A stretch of DNA of 64,000 nt from Christiangramia aestuarii (GCF_009735585.1 NZ_VJVW01000003.1:372001-436000), one strand, 5' to 3'; positions 25,966-36,066 are shown, counted from the stretch's first letter. Notes: a model not told the origin generated them from the letters alone. Translations and numbers: made by a program.

Positions 25966-28659
25966 TTGCAAACAAATATCCCCAATACTCTTTTTTGCTT
26001 GGTTTTCACGCTGTTCTTTTCAGTAGTTTCTCACGCACAGGAGATTGAAGATAAATCGATTCCCGTTAGACCCGAAAGGGATTCCATTGCCCCTGCCATG
26101 CCCGCTCAGGAGATCACGGAGCAACTTGAGCAACAGGATACGGTAAAGACCGACAGTATAAAAAAATCACAATTTTTAACCGACGTCGTTCAGTATACCG
26201 CGAAGGATTATATGAGGCTTAGCCCAAAGCAGAATAAAATGTACCTGTATAACGAGGCTAAGATCGTTTATGGAGATATGACCATAGAGGCTGGTCTAAT
26301 TATTATTGACAATGCCAGAAACGAGGTCTATGCTTATGGAATCGAAGATTCTATAGGTGATTATACTCAAAAACCCATCTTCACCCAGGCGCAGCGAAAA
26401 GTAGAACCAGATTCCATTCGCTTTAATTTTGATACGGAAAGAGCATTGGTTTATAATTCAAGAACCCAGGAAGCCGATTTCAATGTAAAAGGAATGGTAA
26501 CCAAGCGGGAGAACGATTCTGTTTACTTCATGAAGAACGTAAGGTTCACCACCTCAGAAGATGTGGACGATCCTGAATATTATTTTTACGCCAGGAGAAT
26601 CAAATTTGTTCCGGACAAGAAGATCGTTTCTGGACTGGTGAATATGTATATCGCCGATGTCCCCACTCCACTGGGATTACCCTTTGGGTATTTCCCTCTT
26701 ACAGATGAAGAGACCTCGGGTTTTATAATCCCTTCCTTCGGGGATAGCCAGTACGGTTACAACCTTCAAAATGGGGGGTATTATTTCGCCATCAGCGATT
26801 ATGTAGACCTTTTAACCCTGGGAAGTTATTTCACCAACGGCTCCTATACCCTGGAGTTTTCATCTAATTACGCCAAGAGGTATAAATATCGAGGGAATGC
26901 TCGGGTTAGGTACGAGAAATTATTCAACAGTGAACGTGGATTTCCAGACTTTAGTGAACGTTCCTCATACAATATTCAATGGAGCCATAGCCAGGATGCC
27001 AAGGCCAACCCGAGTTCAAGGTTTTCGGCATCGGTAAACCTCGGTAGTAGTGAATATTACGCTGAATCCATTAACCAGGCCAACCAGGGAAATTTTCTGA
27101 ATAACACCCTGAGCTCTTCGGTTTCGTATAGTAAAACCTTTCCCGGGGAACCCCAGATAAACCTGAACCTGGCGGCGAGACATTCCCAAAATACCAGGAC
27201 ACAGCAAATTAGCCTTAGTCTCCCCACCTTACAATTAAGCATGTCCAGAATCTTCCCTTTTGCCCCGGCCGGAGGCGCTAAAAAGGGATTATTTCAAAAT
27301 ATCAACCTTCAGTACAATCTAAGGGCAGAAAATCAAATGAATACTACCGATTCTCTATTTTTTAAACCCGAAATGTTCCAGGATGCAAGATTGGGTGCCC
27401 AGCATTCCATTCCGTTGGCGACTAATTTCAAGCTATTTAAGTTCCTGAGCGTTAGTACAGGAACCAGCTACCAGGAAACTTGGGTTTCAAAAACCTTTGA
27501 AAGATCATACGATCCCGTAATAGACGATGTGGTGGTAGACACCATAAACGGGTTCGATGCTTACCGCACCTATAATTTCAACGCCAGTATTGGAACAACG
27601 GTCTATGGTATCAAGAACTTCGGAAAAGACAAAAAGATACAGGCGATAAGGCACGTGATGAGGCCTTCGGTAAGTTACAACATCAATCCTGGTTTCGATC
27701 GCTATTACGATACCTACGAAAGGGACGACCCCACTACGCCAGAACAAATAGAACTGGTAGATTATTCACGTTTTGACGGCACGCTATACGGGGCACCTGG
27801 AAGGCAGTTTAGCAGCAGTGTTGGGTTTAGTTTAAGTAACACTTTTGAAGCTAAGGTTCGGGATAAGGATAGTACTGCCACCGAACCCAAAAAGATCACC
27901 CTGCTCAACAACTTCAGCATCAGCACCAGTTACAACATGGCCGGCGATTCGCTGAAATTATCTCCAATCGCTTTAAGGGGATCCATACCGATCGTGAAGA
28001 ACAAACTTGATATCAACTTTGGTGGAAACCTGGATATCTACGCCCTTAACAATAACAACAGAAGGATCGATAAACTGAACATCGAAAATGGCGGTAGCCT
28101 CTTCAGGCTTACCAGCGGAACGGTGAACTTTGGATATGCTTTTTCCAGCAAGGATTTTGAAGGCGGAGACGAGGTCGAGGAAGATGAGCTGGAAAATGAA
28201 ACCTTTAGAAACGGTGGAAGACAGGATGATCTTTTCGGCAAGGGAATGGGCCAGGACGGTGAGCTGTTTGAGGAAGATCCCTTTGAAGGACGGGAAGAAG
28301 AGAACGAAAGCTCCTGGTATAATTACAAGATCCCCTGGGATGTCAGGCTGGCCTATTCCATGAATTATACTAATTCGGCCAGGCAGAATGATATTTCGGC
28401 ACATTCCATCATGTTCAACGGGAACGTTGAATTAGCCCCGAAATGGCAGGTGGGAGTGAGTTCAGGTTACGACCTGGTAAATAATGGTGTCACTCCAACC
28501 CAGTTAAGGTTTCAAAGAGACCTTAACAGCTGGATGATGAGCTTTGCCTGGACACCTTTTGGCCCGAGAAAATCCTGGAACTTCCTAATTAGGATCAAGG
28601 CGAATGTACTTAGCGATATCAAGTACGAACAGAGAAGAGCTCCAGACCGACAATTGTAA
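25966..28659 (+). CDS. lptD: LptD-like LPS-assembly outer-membrane protein
   Basis: An 897-residue outer-membrane protein that would insert lipopolysaccharide into the outer leaflet. A signal peptide (LFCLVFTLFF...SHAQ) is followed by an OstA/LptA-like jellyroll (about 70-230) and a large beta barrel. The DVPTPLGLPFGYFPL and SGFIIPSFGDSQYG segments are hallmarks of the Bacteroidota LptD form. An acidic Glu/Gly-rich stretch sits near 730-785. No ATG lies in frame between the upstream TGA (25897-25899) and the signal peptide, so TTG 25966 is the best start. ridA follows 20 bases later. Confidence 0.88.
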   Translation: MQTNIPNTLFCLVFTLFFSVVSHAQEIEDKSIPVRPERDSIAPAMPAQEITEQLEQQDTVKTDSIKKSQFLTDVVQYTAKDYMRLSPKQNKMYLYNEAKIVYGDMTIEAGLIIIDNARNEVYAYGIEDSIGDYTQKPIFTQAQRKVEPDSIRFNFDTERALVYNSRTQEADFNVKGMVTKRENDSVYFMKNVRFTTSEDVDDPEYYFYARRIKFVPDKKIVSGLVNMYIADVPTPLGLPFGYFPLTDEETSGFIIPSFGDSQYGYNLQNGGYYFAISDYVDLLTLGSYFTNGSYTLEFSSNYAKRYKYRGNARVRYEKLFNSERGFPDFSERSSYNIQWSHSQDAKANPSSRFSASVNLGSSEYYAESINQANQGNFLNNTLSSSVSYSKTFPGEPQINLNLAARHSQNTRTQQISLSLPTLQLSMSRIFPFAPAGGAKKGLFQNINLQYNLRAENQMNTTDSLFFKPEMFQDARLGAQHSIPLATNFKLFKFLSVSTGTSYQETWVSKTFERSYDPVIDDVVVDTINGFDAYRTYNFNASIGTTVYGIKNFGKDKKIQAIRHVMRPSVSYNINPGFDRYYDTYERDDPTTPEQIELVDYSRFDGTLYGAPGRQFSSSVGFSLSNTFEAKVRDKDSTATEPKKITLLNNFSISTSYNMAGDSLKLSPIALRGSIPIVKNKLDINFGGNLDIYALNNNNRRIDKLNIENGGSLFRLTSGTVNFGYAFSSKDFEGGDEVEEDELENETFRNGGRQDDLFGKGMGQDGELFEEDPFEGREEENESSWYNYKIPWDVRLAYSMNYTNSARQNDISAHSIMFNGNVELAPKWQVGVSSGYDLVNNGVTPTQLRFQRDLNSWMMSFAWTPFGPRKSWNFLIRIKANVLSDIKYEQRRAPDRQL

Positions 28660-28679
28660 AATTCCAAAAACTTATAAGT

Positions 28680-29063
28680 ATGAAAACTACTGTAAAAACT
28701 GCGAACGCTCCGGCTCCTATTGGACCTTATAACCAGGCGGTATATGCCGGGAATACCCTTTACATTTCAGGGCAGATCGCGATAAACCCAAAAAGCGGTG
28801 ATCTTATTACCGATGATCTGGAAAAGGAAACCATACAGGTTCTTGAGAACTTAAAGGCTATTCTACTTGAAGCAGGCCTTAATATGAACCACGTGGTAAA
28901 GACTTCGATCTTTATTAGCGATATGAACAATTTCGGAAAGATCAATGAGGTTTATGCCCGCTATTTTGATTCAGACATGGCTCCGGCAAGAGAAACTGTA
29001 GAAGTTGCCAACCTTCCCAAATTCGTGAACGTTGAGATTAGCGCGATCGCGGTGAAATTCTAA
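28680..29063 (+). CDS. ridA: RidA family reactive-intermediate deaminase
   Basis: A 127-residue cytosolic protein that hydrolyses reactive enamine/imine intermediates such as 2-aminoacrylate. It has the N-terminal APAPIGPYNQAV motif, SGQIAINPKSG, the KTSIFISDMNNF strand and the Arg in PARETVEVANLP needed for carboxylate binding. The length is typical. It lies 20 bases after lptD on the same strand. Its TAA stop directly abuts the stop of convergent mgsA. Confidence 0.95.
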   Translation: MKTTVKTANAPAPIGPYNQAVYAGNTLYISGQIAINPKSGDLITDDLEKETIQVLENLKAILLEAGLNMNHVVKTSIFISDMNNFGKINEVYARYFDSDMAPARETVEVANLPKFVNVEISAIAVKF

Positions 29064-29429
29064 TTATTCCAGCCCCTTCATCAATAATCCGGCAGTAGCC
29101 GGATTGGTGGCCAGGGCTACATTATGCACGTCGCATAATCGCATGAGCATAAAGATATCGGGTTCATGTGGATGTTTATCCATAGGATCCCGAAAGAATA
29201 TTACCATATCTACCTTACCTTCTGCGATCCTCGCGGCGATCTGAGCATCACCTCCCAGGGGACCAGACAACAACTTTTCCACCTCGTAGCCGGCAGCTTC
29301 GGTTTTGGCACCGGTAGTTCCAGTAGCGATAAGATTCACTTTTTTAGACTGTAGCGTATCCCTGAACTCATTCAGAAACTGAACCATTTCAGGTTTTTTC
29401 CCATCATGGGCAATGATTGCAATGGTCAT
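29064..29429 (-). CDS. mgsA: Methylglyoxal synthase
   Basis: A 121-residue enzyme converting dihydroxyacetone phosphate to methylglyoxal and phosphate, a bypass of lower glycolysis. It shows the N-terminal IAIIAHDGKK, the phosphate-binding ATGTTG loop, GPLGGDAQIAARIAEG with the catalytic Asp, FRDPMDKHPHEPD and ALATNPATA. The frame is open 99 bases upstream, but ATG 29429 gives the family N terminus and sits 4 bases after the pfkA stop. The shorter form is therefore preferred. Confidence 0.95.
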   Translation of the reverse strand: MTIAIIAHDGKKPEMVQFLNEFRDTLQSKKVNLIATGTTGAKTEAAGYEVEKLLSGPLGGDAQIAARIAEGKVDMVIFFRDPMDKHPHEPDIFMLMRLCDVHNVALATNPATAGLLMKGLE

Positions 29430-29433
29430 AAAT

Positions 29434-30420
29434 TTAAGTTGAAAGGATTTCGGAAATTCGAAGAAGGTCCTTATTGATCTTATGCTTTCCCTTTGAAGCC
29501 TGGTCGAGACTACAGGATTGCATCTCATTATTCATCATTCCCACCATCAGGTCCTTTTCTCCATCAAGCAAAAGCTCAACCGCTTTTACCGAAAGCCTGC
29601 TGGCCAGAACACGGTCAAAACAGGTAGGTTTTCCTCCTCTTTGGATATGCCCCAGCACGGTTACCCTCGCATCATAATATGGCAGATTTTGTTTTACATA
29701 TTCGGCGAGTTCAAATACGTTCTTACCGATCTTGTCACCTTCAGAAACTACAACGATACTCGAGGTCTTCCCAGCCCTCCTACTTCTTTCAAGAGAATCG
29801 AGCAGCCTTTCCAGTCCCAGGTCTTCTTCCGGGATCAGGATCTCTTCGGCACCAGCACCAATACCACTATTAAGGGCAATAAAACCCGCATCGCGGCCCA
29901 TCACTTCCACAAAGAAAAGCCGGTTATGAGAACTGGCCGTATCCCTGATCTTATCGATAGCTTCCACGACCGTATTCAGCGCGGTATCATAACCAATGGT
30001 ATAATGGGTTCCGTAGATATCGTTATCGATGGTTCCGGGTACACCTATAACAGGTATGTCATGCTCTTCACTAAAGACCTGGCCACCGCGGAACGTACCG
30101 TCCCCGCCAATCAGGATCATGGCGTCAACTTTAGCATCCCTTAGATTCTGCGCGGCTTTTGCACGGCCTTCCTTGGTAAGAAATTCCTTGGACCTGGCAG
30201 ACTGAAGGATAGTTCCTCCCTGGTTCACGATATTACGAACACTTCGGGCATTCATATTTACAGAGTCTCCTGAGATCATTCCCTGGAAGCCCCTGTAATA
30301 TCCAACACAATCTGTATGATAATAGGCGCAGGTCCTTACCACCGCCCGTATAGCTGCATTCATTCCTGGTGAATCCCCACCGGAAGTCATGACCCCGATT
30401 CTTCTTACTTTCTTACTCAT
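29434..30420 (-). CDS. pfkA: ATP-dependent 6-phosphofructokinase
   Basis: A 328-residue PfkA-type enzyme phosphorylating fructose-6-phosphate, the committed step of glycolysis. It shows the ATP-site TSGGDSPGMNAAIRA, the GGDGTFRGG loop where Gly at the discriminating position favours ATP over pyrophosphate, the catalytic PGTIDNDIYGT and the substrate loop EVMGRDAGFIAL. It is followed after 4 bases by mgsA, so one transcript would carry both the entry of glycolysis and its methylglyoxal bypass. Confidence 0.96.
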   Translation of the reverse strand: MSKKVRRIGVMTSGGDSPGMNAAIRAVVRTCAYYHTDCVGYYRGFQGMISGDSVNMNARSVRNIVNQGGTILQSARSKEFLTKEGRAKAAQNLRDAKVDAMILIGGDGTFRGGQVFSEEHDIPVIGVPGTIDNDIYGTHYTIGYDTALNTVVEAIDKIRDTASSHNRLFFVEVMGRDAGFIALNSGIGAGAEEILIPEEDLGLERLLDSLERSRRAGKTSSIVVVSEGDKIGKNVFELAEYVKQNLPYYDARVTVLGHIQRGGKPTCFDRVLASRLSVKAVELLLDGEKDLMVGMMNNEMQSCSLDQASKGKHKINKDLLRISEILST

Positions 30421-30544
30421 AAAAAATGATGCTTATTGAAACTTAAATCTACGAACTAAATTTTCAAGAATAAAGCTCGTTGCCGTTTATCCCAAAAATA
30501 AAGGGATAAGAGGAAAACTGAACTAAATAAATATTAAAATTATG

Positions 30545-33500
30545 CTAGTTCTGGCTCTCAGAAAAAAAGTTTATATACTGCGGGGCAAAAGATTCAGTAG
30601 CTTCCACCTTATCTACCTCTTCGGTGTTTTTAGCGATCTCGGTATTTGCGATCTTGCGGATTAGCTCCTTAAAGGTGTCAAAATCTACATTGTATGAAAG
30701 TCCTACTCCCTGGGTGAAACCTATTTCTTCTCCAATGAATTGAATATTGTTTTCACGGTTAAAAACCTTGGCACGTAGTGTTCCGTCCTCGTTCAGCAAG
30801 AATTCTATCTCCAGGTCTCCAATGATCACCGACTCGGTAACCCCTCCAATAGGAACTCCAACCTGGCCATTAATGATCACCCTTTCTGAGATTTGCGTAG
30901 AAAGGGTCAGTCCAAAGCGGTCCACGGTTTGCTGGTCTGGGGTGCGATCTCCCTGTACGTAATTGACCCCAACCTGGAATTTACCATCATCGTCGGCAAA
31001 AATATCATTAACGATACTGGATGCTCTTTCGGCAAGGGTTCCGTAAATGGCAGCGCCACGAAGACCGAATTCACTGTAGAACGTACCCTGGGTTACCAGG
31101 AACAATGCCTGGAGCTCTGTGGTGGCACGGTCGTCTATCCTGTACTGAAGTTCAGATTTTACGGTAGAGCTTGCACTTGGAAAATCTATTTCGAAGCTAA
31201 TATCAGGTTGCTCTATCTCTCCCTGCAGGTTGATCACCACTTCAACGGGAATCTTTCGGTTCACTGAAGGATTTTCAAGCAGTACCGCCGGGTTCGCATT
31301 TAGTGAGTAAACCGCGCTTACATCCAGCTGGGCATCTGTAGGGTCTCCATCCCAGTTGATACTTCCGCCAGATTCTACCGTAAAAACCTTCTGTACCAGG
31401 CCGGCGTATTTAAAATTATACACCCCTTCGTAGACAATAAAGTCCCCCCACATATTGAATTTACCATTGGTATTAATCTCCAGCAAAAGGTTCCCGGATC
31501 CACGACCTCTCAGGGTACTACCACTGGTCTTATCGACTACCACCTCCACTTCAGCCTCATTGGTAACATCAAGGTCAAAGATCATTTCCAGGCCTTTCAC
31601 CTCAGGGATCTCGATCTCTTTCCCGGCTAACCTGGCAGCTTTTTCTTCCGGACTTAAGAACCTGATAAAGGAATTATCGCCCACAGATTCAGTATCACTC
31701 AAAGGAATTTTAAAAACAGTCCCCCTTTCAGTAGCGGCAGTTACATCTATCACCAGCTCATCTGTAGGTCCCTTGATGGTCGCTTCACCGTCAATAAAAG
31801 CGGTCCCATAATATAAAGCATCTTCATCTGCTTCGGTATCCAGCACCAGCATTCGATCTGAATTTAAAGATAGATCAAGAAACCATTCAGAGAAATTTCG
31901 ATGAGAAATAGTACCGTCCAGTACTCCCTTGGTCTTGTACTTAGTATCTACAATGTCAATATTATTAAAAACGAACTGCTGCTTGGTAAGGTTCACCCTG
32001 GCCTCGTTCTGGAAGTCTATATCCACATTAAGATAAGGAATTTTTAGACCAGCCTTTGAAAGCCGGAGACTACCTGAAAAATCAGGGTTTTTATAATTAC
32101 CCGTGACAAAAGCCCGGCCCGTGGCGAAACCCCTAATATCGGTAAGTACATCTGCACCCAATGGTGTAAAAATAGCCATATTGAGCCTGTTCAGGTTCAC
32201 TTCCAGGTCTATCCTGGGCTCATCTCCCCGCAGGCTTATATCTCCAATAGCCGAAAGGGATTCAAAACCCTCTTTTTTTAGAAGGGCATAGACTGAATAA
32301 TTGGTAAGATCTTCATTCCCTTCCACATTCAGGTTCAAATTACCCATAAAGGTATCGTTCACTTTCAGGGAATCAATGCTTAGCTTAGTATTGGGAAAAT
32401 AGGCGCCGTTTTCCTGAAGTAGATCCAGGTCTCCATTCAAAGTTCCGGCAAGGTCCAAACTATCAATTTCAGGGGTTATCTTACCAATATCAACGTTCAC
32501 GAATTTCATCTTGAAATCCTTATAGGACGAATCCCGCATTTTCCCGCTTAGCCTGATCTCTTCATCCTGGTGACTCATTACCAGGGAATCGATTTTGAGG
32601 TCCCTGAAATTATTATCGAAAATAATGCGGTTGTTCTTATTGCTTTGTTCATTAAGGTACCAGACCTTTTCCTTGAACTTGAAATCTGATCTCTGGATTC
32701 CCACTACCGATTTATTTTCCTCGTTAATGGTATGGAACAGGTTCAGGTTAAAGACATCGTTGTTCTCTTCCCCGCCTTTGAATTCAGACCTTATGAAAAG
32801 TGTGTCCCGCTGGGTCACGTTAATGAAACTGAATTCAGAAAAATTATAAAGGTCGGTCGCGACACTATCGGCTTCAAAAAAGGTGTTGTAAATAGGGTTG
32901 GTATTATCTACCTGCAAATTGATATCCTCCACCATATTATCAAATATGTCGATTCGAGGAGATTTAAAGGTTAGACGGAATTCAGATTCATCAGATTCTA
33001 CTCTTCCCCGGATAAAGGTGTTTGGCGCAAGTTCGATCTCGGGGAAGAAAACTTCCACGATCTGGTTATAAATATCAAAATCGAACTCCATAAACTGGTT
33101 GGTAGTAATAGTTTCAGGTTTGTAGTTGGTGTAGATGCTACCAATGGAATTCCTGAAAAGAGCACCCACCTCGCGGATATTAAACACCCCGGAAACTTCT
33201 CCGCTTATCACATCTGGAGAATTAATGGTGATGGTATGCACCGGCCCCTCGAAACTTGAGCTAATATTTAGATCATCGAAATAATAAAGATCATTCTGGT
33301 TTCGGTAAGAGGTATTTAGAAGTAAGATATCACCAAAGGCATTATCGATATTGGTTCCTTTCATATTCATGATCACATCTCCCTTGAACACCGAAACGCT
33401 GTCCCTGCTAACAAAATTCAGGGCATTTAGGTCGGCATATTCTACCGAGGCCTCAAAATCGTAGACATTAATATCTTCAGAAACATCTATAAGACCATTG

Positions 33501-34936
33501 AATTCCATCTGCAGGTTCGGATCATCTGATACAAAATACCCGTTAAACAGTGGATTCCGCAGGTTTCCGATAAGACGAATATCCTTGTAGGTATAGTTGT
33601 TATACGTGATCTTGGAAACCGCTCCTTTCAGCTTGGTATTGAGATCTTCAGGATTGAATCCGCCACCATCAAAATCTATATTGAAACTCGTTTTTCCCAG
33701 TTTTTCATTTTTGATAAATTTCCCAAGGTTAATGTCCTTAAAGATCAGTTTCCCTTTATAAGTAGACCTTGCAGAACTATTGAAATTGTTAAGCACAAAA
33801 TCTGCATCTGCAGATCCCAACTGGCTGGTCAGGTAAACATCTGCATCCAAGGAAGAGCTGGTGACCAGGGTATTCCCTTTCAGATTCACATTCCCAAAAT
33901 CCCGCAGGTTTTCCGGAAGTTTACCCTTCAATGGTCCCGGCAGGAAGTTTACCATATCGTAGTAATTGGTATTGAAATCTGAAAAGCTGCCATCCATTAC
34001 GAAGGTATCGGGGTCTTTAGAAAAGGATCCTTCAATTTGGAAATTACCGTAGATCTCGGTCCTGTCCAGACCCTGTAACTGGAAATTCTCTAAATAGAAA
34101 TCATTAAGCGTACCGGTTAGGCTGGTCTGAAAATTCAGCACCTGGTCGTCTCCAAAACCGTCGTAAAACGCTTTCAGGTCGTTACTGGAAAGCACACTTT
34201 CCCTGAATTTTGCATTTACCTGCACCAGGTTTTCGAAATCGGCGAAATCTGAAAGTTCATAGTTAAAATAAAGATCGGCATTAATGAGTGAGCCCGGGGT
34301 TTGCAACTGCATTTCCTCAAGGTGCATCCTGGTAGGATCGTAATGGAATTGGGTGGTAAGATTGTCTATCTCGATGCCACGGTGCTCGTATCCCTTCAGC
34401 ATGGAAATATCTATATCGATATTGGCTCCGTTCACCTGCAGTTCGTTGGCATAGATATTAAGATCGTCTACGACCACCACATCGTTGGCGTCAAGGTTTT
34501 CGTCAATATAACTATAACGGCTGTTTAAGATCTGTACATTTTCAGCATGAAGTTCAAAAGTTGGAGCATCACCTGTAGGTTCCTTGCGCAATTTTTCGAT
34601 CAAAATACCAAGATTATCCCTGTCTTCATCCTTATAGCGCTTCATCCTAAGGTCCAGGCCTTCTATGCGGGTATCACCCAGTTCTGGAGAGTTGTTAATA
34701 AGATTTGCGAAACCAAGGATGGACGAACGCACCTCTCTTGCGGTAAGTAAGGTATCTTCATGATGATCCTCAACATATATTTCATTGAGTTTCAGATTCC
34801 CAAAATAGCTGAGAGAAACCCTGCCTATGCTAAGGTTTACGTCGTTCTTTTCTTTGAGAGACTCGGTAAGTCTTTTTGCTACAGAGGTTTGTACTGCAGG
34901 AATAGAAAATACTATCAATAAAATAATGAATAACAA
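30545..34936 (-). CDS. tamB: TamB-family translocation and assembly module protein
   Basis: A 1,463-residue (or longer) inner-membrane-anchored periplasmic protein of the TamB/AsmA-like class. It is thought to form a long beta-groove that passes phospholipids or barrel proteins to the outer membrane. One N-terminal helix is followed by more than 1,200 residues of repetitive beta structure. The C-terminal DUF490 region is recognisable (GDPTDAQLDVSAVYSLNANP, the SELQYRIDDRATTELQALF stretch, QVGVNYVQG, and VIINGQVGVP). TTG 34936 is the first standard start, but the frame stays open to 34984. The extra residues (IKKFWKILTKTLVALV) look like the natural basic-plus-hydrophobic N terminus, which would require an ATC start at 34984. 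Confidence 0.92.
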   Translation of the reverse strand: MLFIILLIVFSIPAVQTSVAKRLTESLKEKNDVNLSIGRVSLSYFGNLKLNEIYVEDHHEDTLLTAREVRSSILGFANLINNSPELGDTRIEGLDLRMKRYKDEDRDNLGILIEKLRKEPTGDAPTFELHAENVQILNSRYSYIDENLDANDVVVVDDLNIYANELQVNGANIDIDISMLKGYEHRGIEIDNLTTQFHYDPTRMHLEEMQLQTPGSLINADLYFNYELSDFADFENLVQVNAKFRESVLSSNDLKAFYDGFGDDQVLNFQTSLTGTLNDFYLENFQLQGLDRTEIYGNFQIEGSFSKDPDTFVMDGSFSDFNTNYYDMVNFLPGPLKGKLPENLRDFGNVNLKGNTLVTSSSLDADVYLTSQLGSADADFVLNNFNSSARSTYKGKLIFKDINLGKFIKNEKLGKTSFNIDFDGGGFNPEDLNTKLKGAVSKITYNNYTYKDIRLIGNLRNPLFNGYFVSDDPNLQMEFNGLIDVSEDINVYDFEASVEYADLNALNFVSRDSVSVFKGDVIMNMKGTNIDNAFGDILLLNTSYRNQNDLYYFDDLNISSSFEGPVHTITINSPDVISGEVSGVFNIREVGALFRNSIGSIYTNYKPETITTNQFMEFDFDIYNQIVEVFFPEIELAPNTFIRGRVESDESEFRLTFKSPRIDIFDNMVEDINLQVDNTNPIYNTFFEADSVATDLYNFSEFSFINVTQRDTLFIRSEFKGGEENNDVFNLNLFHTINEENKSVVGIQRSDFKFKEKVWYLNEQSNKNNRIIFDNNFRDLKIDSLVMSHQDEEIRLSGKMRDSSYKDFKMKFVNVDIGKITPEIDSLDLAGTLNGDLDLLQENGAYFPNTKLSIDSLKVNDTFMGNLNLNVEGNEDLTNYSVYALLKKEGFESLSAIGDISLRGDEPRIDLEVNLNRLNMAIFTPLGADVLTDIRGFATGRAFVTGNYKNPDFSGSLRLSKAGLKIPYLNVDIDFQNEARVNLTKQQFVFNNIDIVDTKYKTKGVLDGTISHRNFSEWFLDLSLNSDRMLVLDTEADEDALYYGTAFIDGEATIKGPTDELVIDVTAATERGTVFKIPLSDTESVGDNSFIRFLSPEEKAARLAGKEIEIPEVKGLEMIFDLDVTNEAEVEVVVDKTSGSTLRGRGSGNLLLEINTNGKFNMWGDFIVYEGVYNFKYAGLVQKVFTVESGGSINWDGDPTDAQLDVSAVYSLNANPAVLLENPSVNRKIPVEVVINLQGEIEQPDISFEIDFPSASSTVKSELQYRIDDRATTELQALFLVTQGTFYSEFGLRGAAIYGTLAERASSIVNDIFADDDGKFQVGVNYVQGDRTPDQQTVDRFGLTLSTQISERVIINGQVGVPIGGVTESVIIGDLEIEFLLNEDGTLRAKVFNRENNIQFIGEEIGFTQGVGLSYNVDFDTFKELIRKIANTEIAKNTEEVDKVEATESFAPQYINFFSESQN

Positions 34937-34978
34937 AACGAGGGCAACCAGCGTTTTAGTTAGTATTTTCCAGAATTT

Positions 34979-35006
34979 TTTGATACGTTATTATGTTTTA
35001 ACTTTG
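34979..35006 (+). promoter_or_regulatory. Probable promoter of tsaD
   Basis: TTTG (34979-34982), a 16-base spacer and TAACTTTG (34999-35006, exact TAnnTTTG) lie 37 bases before the tsaD ATG. The spacer is slightly short for the Bacteroidota consensus. It also overlaps the upstream end of the divergent tamB frame. Confidence 0.5.
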
Positions 35007-35042
35007 CGTCTAATTTACAACTTCTATGTTCAATTATTTCTG

Positions 35043-36065
35043 ATGCCAGACCAAAAAATAAATATTCTCGCCATTGAATCATCCTGCGACGATACCGCTG
35101 CGGCTGTACTTTGCAACGGAAAAATCCTTTCCAATATTGTTGCAACCCAGGAAGTTCACAAACAATACGGCGGTGTAGTTCCAGAATTAGCTTCCAGGGC
35201 TCATCAACAAAACATCGTACCGGTGATCCACCAGGCCCTGGCCAAGGCAAATATCGATAAAAAAGATGTTTCTGCAATCGCTTTTACCCGGGGTCCGGGA
35301 TTAATGGGCTCCTTGCTGGTAGGAACCTCTTTTGCCAAATCACTTTCCATGGGTTTGAATATCCCGCTTATCGAGGTGAACCATATGCAGGCGCATATCC
35401 TGGCACACTTTATCGAGGAACCTGATTTCGATAAGCCTGAATTTCCGTTTCTGGCCATGACGATTAGTGGCGGCCATACCCAGATCGTTAAGGTGACAGA
35501 TTATTTTGAAATGGAAGTGATAGGCGAAACCATAGATGATGCCGTTGGAGAAGCTTTCGACAAAAGCGCTAAAATTCTCGGCTTGCCCTATCCCGGCGGG
35601 CCCTTGATTGATAAATATGCTAAGGAAGGGAATCCTAAAGCTTTCAAATTTCCCAAACCAAAGGTAGACGGACTGAATTTCAGTTTCAGCGGATTCAAAA
35701 CCGCCGTCCTGTATTTTGTTCAGAAAGAGACCAAGGCAGAACCGGATTTCATCGAAAAGAACATCAAGGATATTTGTGCGTCCATTCAATATACCATCAT
35801 TGGTATCTTAATGGATAAGCTGAAAAAAGCGGTAAAGGAAACCGGAATTAATCAGGTTGCTATTGGCGGAGGTGTTTCGGCGAATAGCGGAATAAGACAG
35901 GCTTTGTTGGATGCTGAAAAAAAATGGGGTTGGAAATGTTATATCCCGAAGTTCGAATATACTACAGATAATGCGGCGATGATCGGCATTGCGGGATATC
36001 ATAAATTCCTGAAAAAGGAATTCGCAGATTACGCAGTCACCGCTCAATCCAGATATAAATTCTAA
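35043..36065 (+). CDS. tsaD: tRNA N6-adenosine threonylcarbamoyltransferase TsaD
   Basis: A 340-residue Kae1/TsaD protein that transfers the threonylcarbamoyl group to A37 of ANN-decoding tRNAs. ATG 35043 gives the standard N terminus leading to ILAIESSCDDTAAAV. The frame is open further upstream, but that part overlaps tamB and has no family match. The iron ligands are in NHMQAHILAHF, and SGGHTQIVK, the GEAFDKSAKILGLPYPGG segment and GGGVSANSGIR complete the set. It heads a plus-strand run with rsmE, a DUF4159 gene and a TrmH-family gene. Confidence 0.97.
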   Translation: MPDQKINILAIESSCDDTAAAVLCNGKILSNIVATQEVHKQYGGVVPELASRAHQQNIVPVIHQALAKANIDKKDVSAIAFTRGPGLMGSLLVGTSFAKSLSMGLNIPLIEVNHMQAHILAHFIEEPDFDKPEFPFLAMTISGGHTQIVKVTDYFEMEVIGETIDDAVGEAFDKSAKILGLPYPGGPLIDKYAKEGNPKAFKFPKPKVDGLNFSFSGFKTAVLYFVQKETKAEPDFIEKNIKDICASIQYTIIGILMDKLKKAVKETGINQVAIGGGVSANSGIRQALLDAEKKWGWKCYIPKFEYTTDNAAMIGIAGYHKFLKKEFADYAVTAQSRYKF

Positions 36066-36066
36066 G

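Noticed and set aside
26000-28600. Several minus-strand frames of 60-140 codons inside lptD
   Set aside because: They are shadows of the real gene; no family signatures, no promoters, and poor start contexts.
29430-29528. Upstream extension of the mgsA frame
   Set aside because: It lies inside pfkA and is absent from methylglyoxal synthases; ATG 29429 fits the family and spacing.
34827-35042. Long upstream extension of the tsaD frame
   Set aside because: It overlaps tamB on the other strand and lacks family similarity; ATG 35043 gives the normal TsaD N terminus and follows a -7 element.
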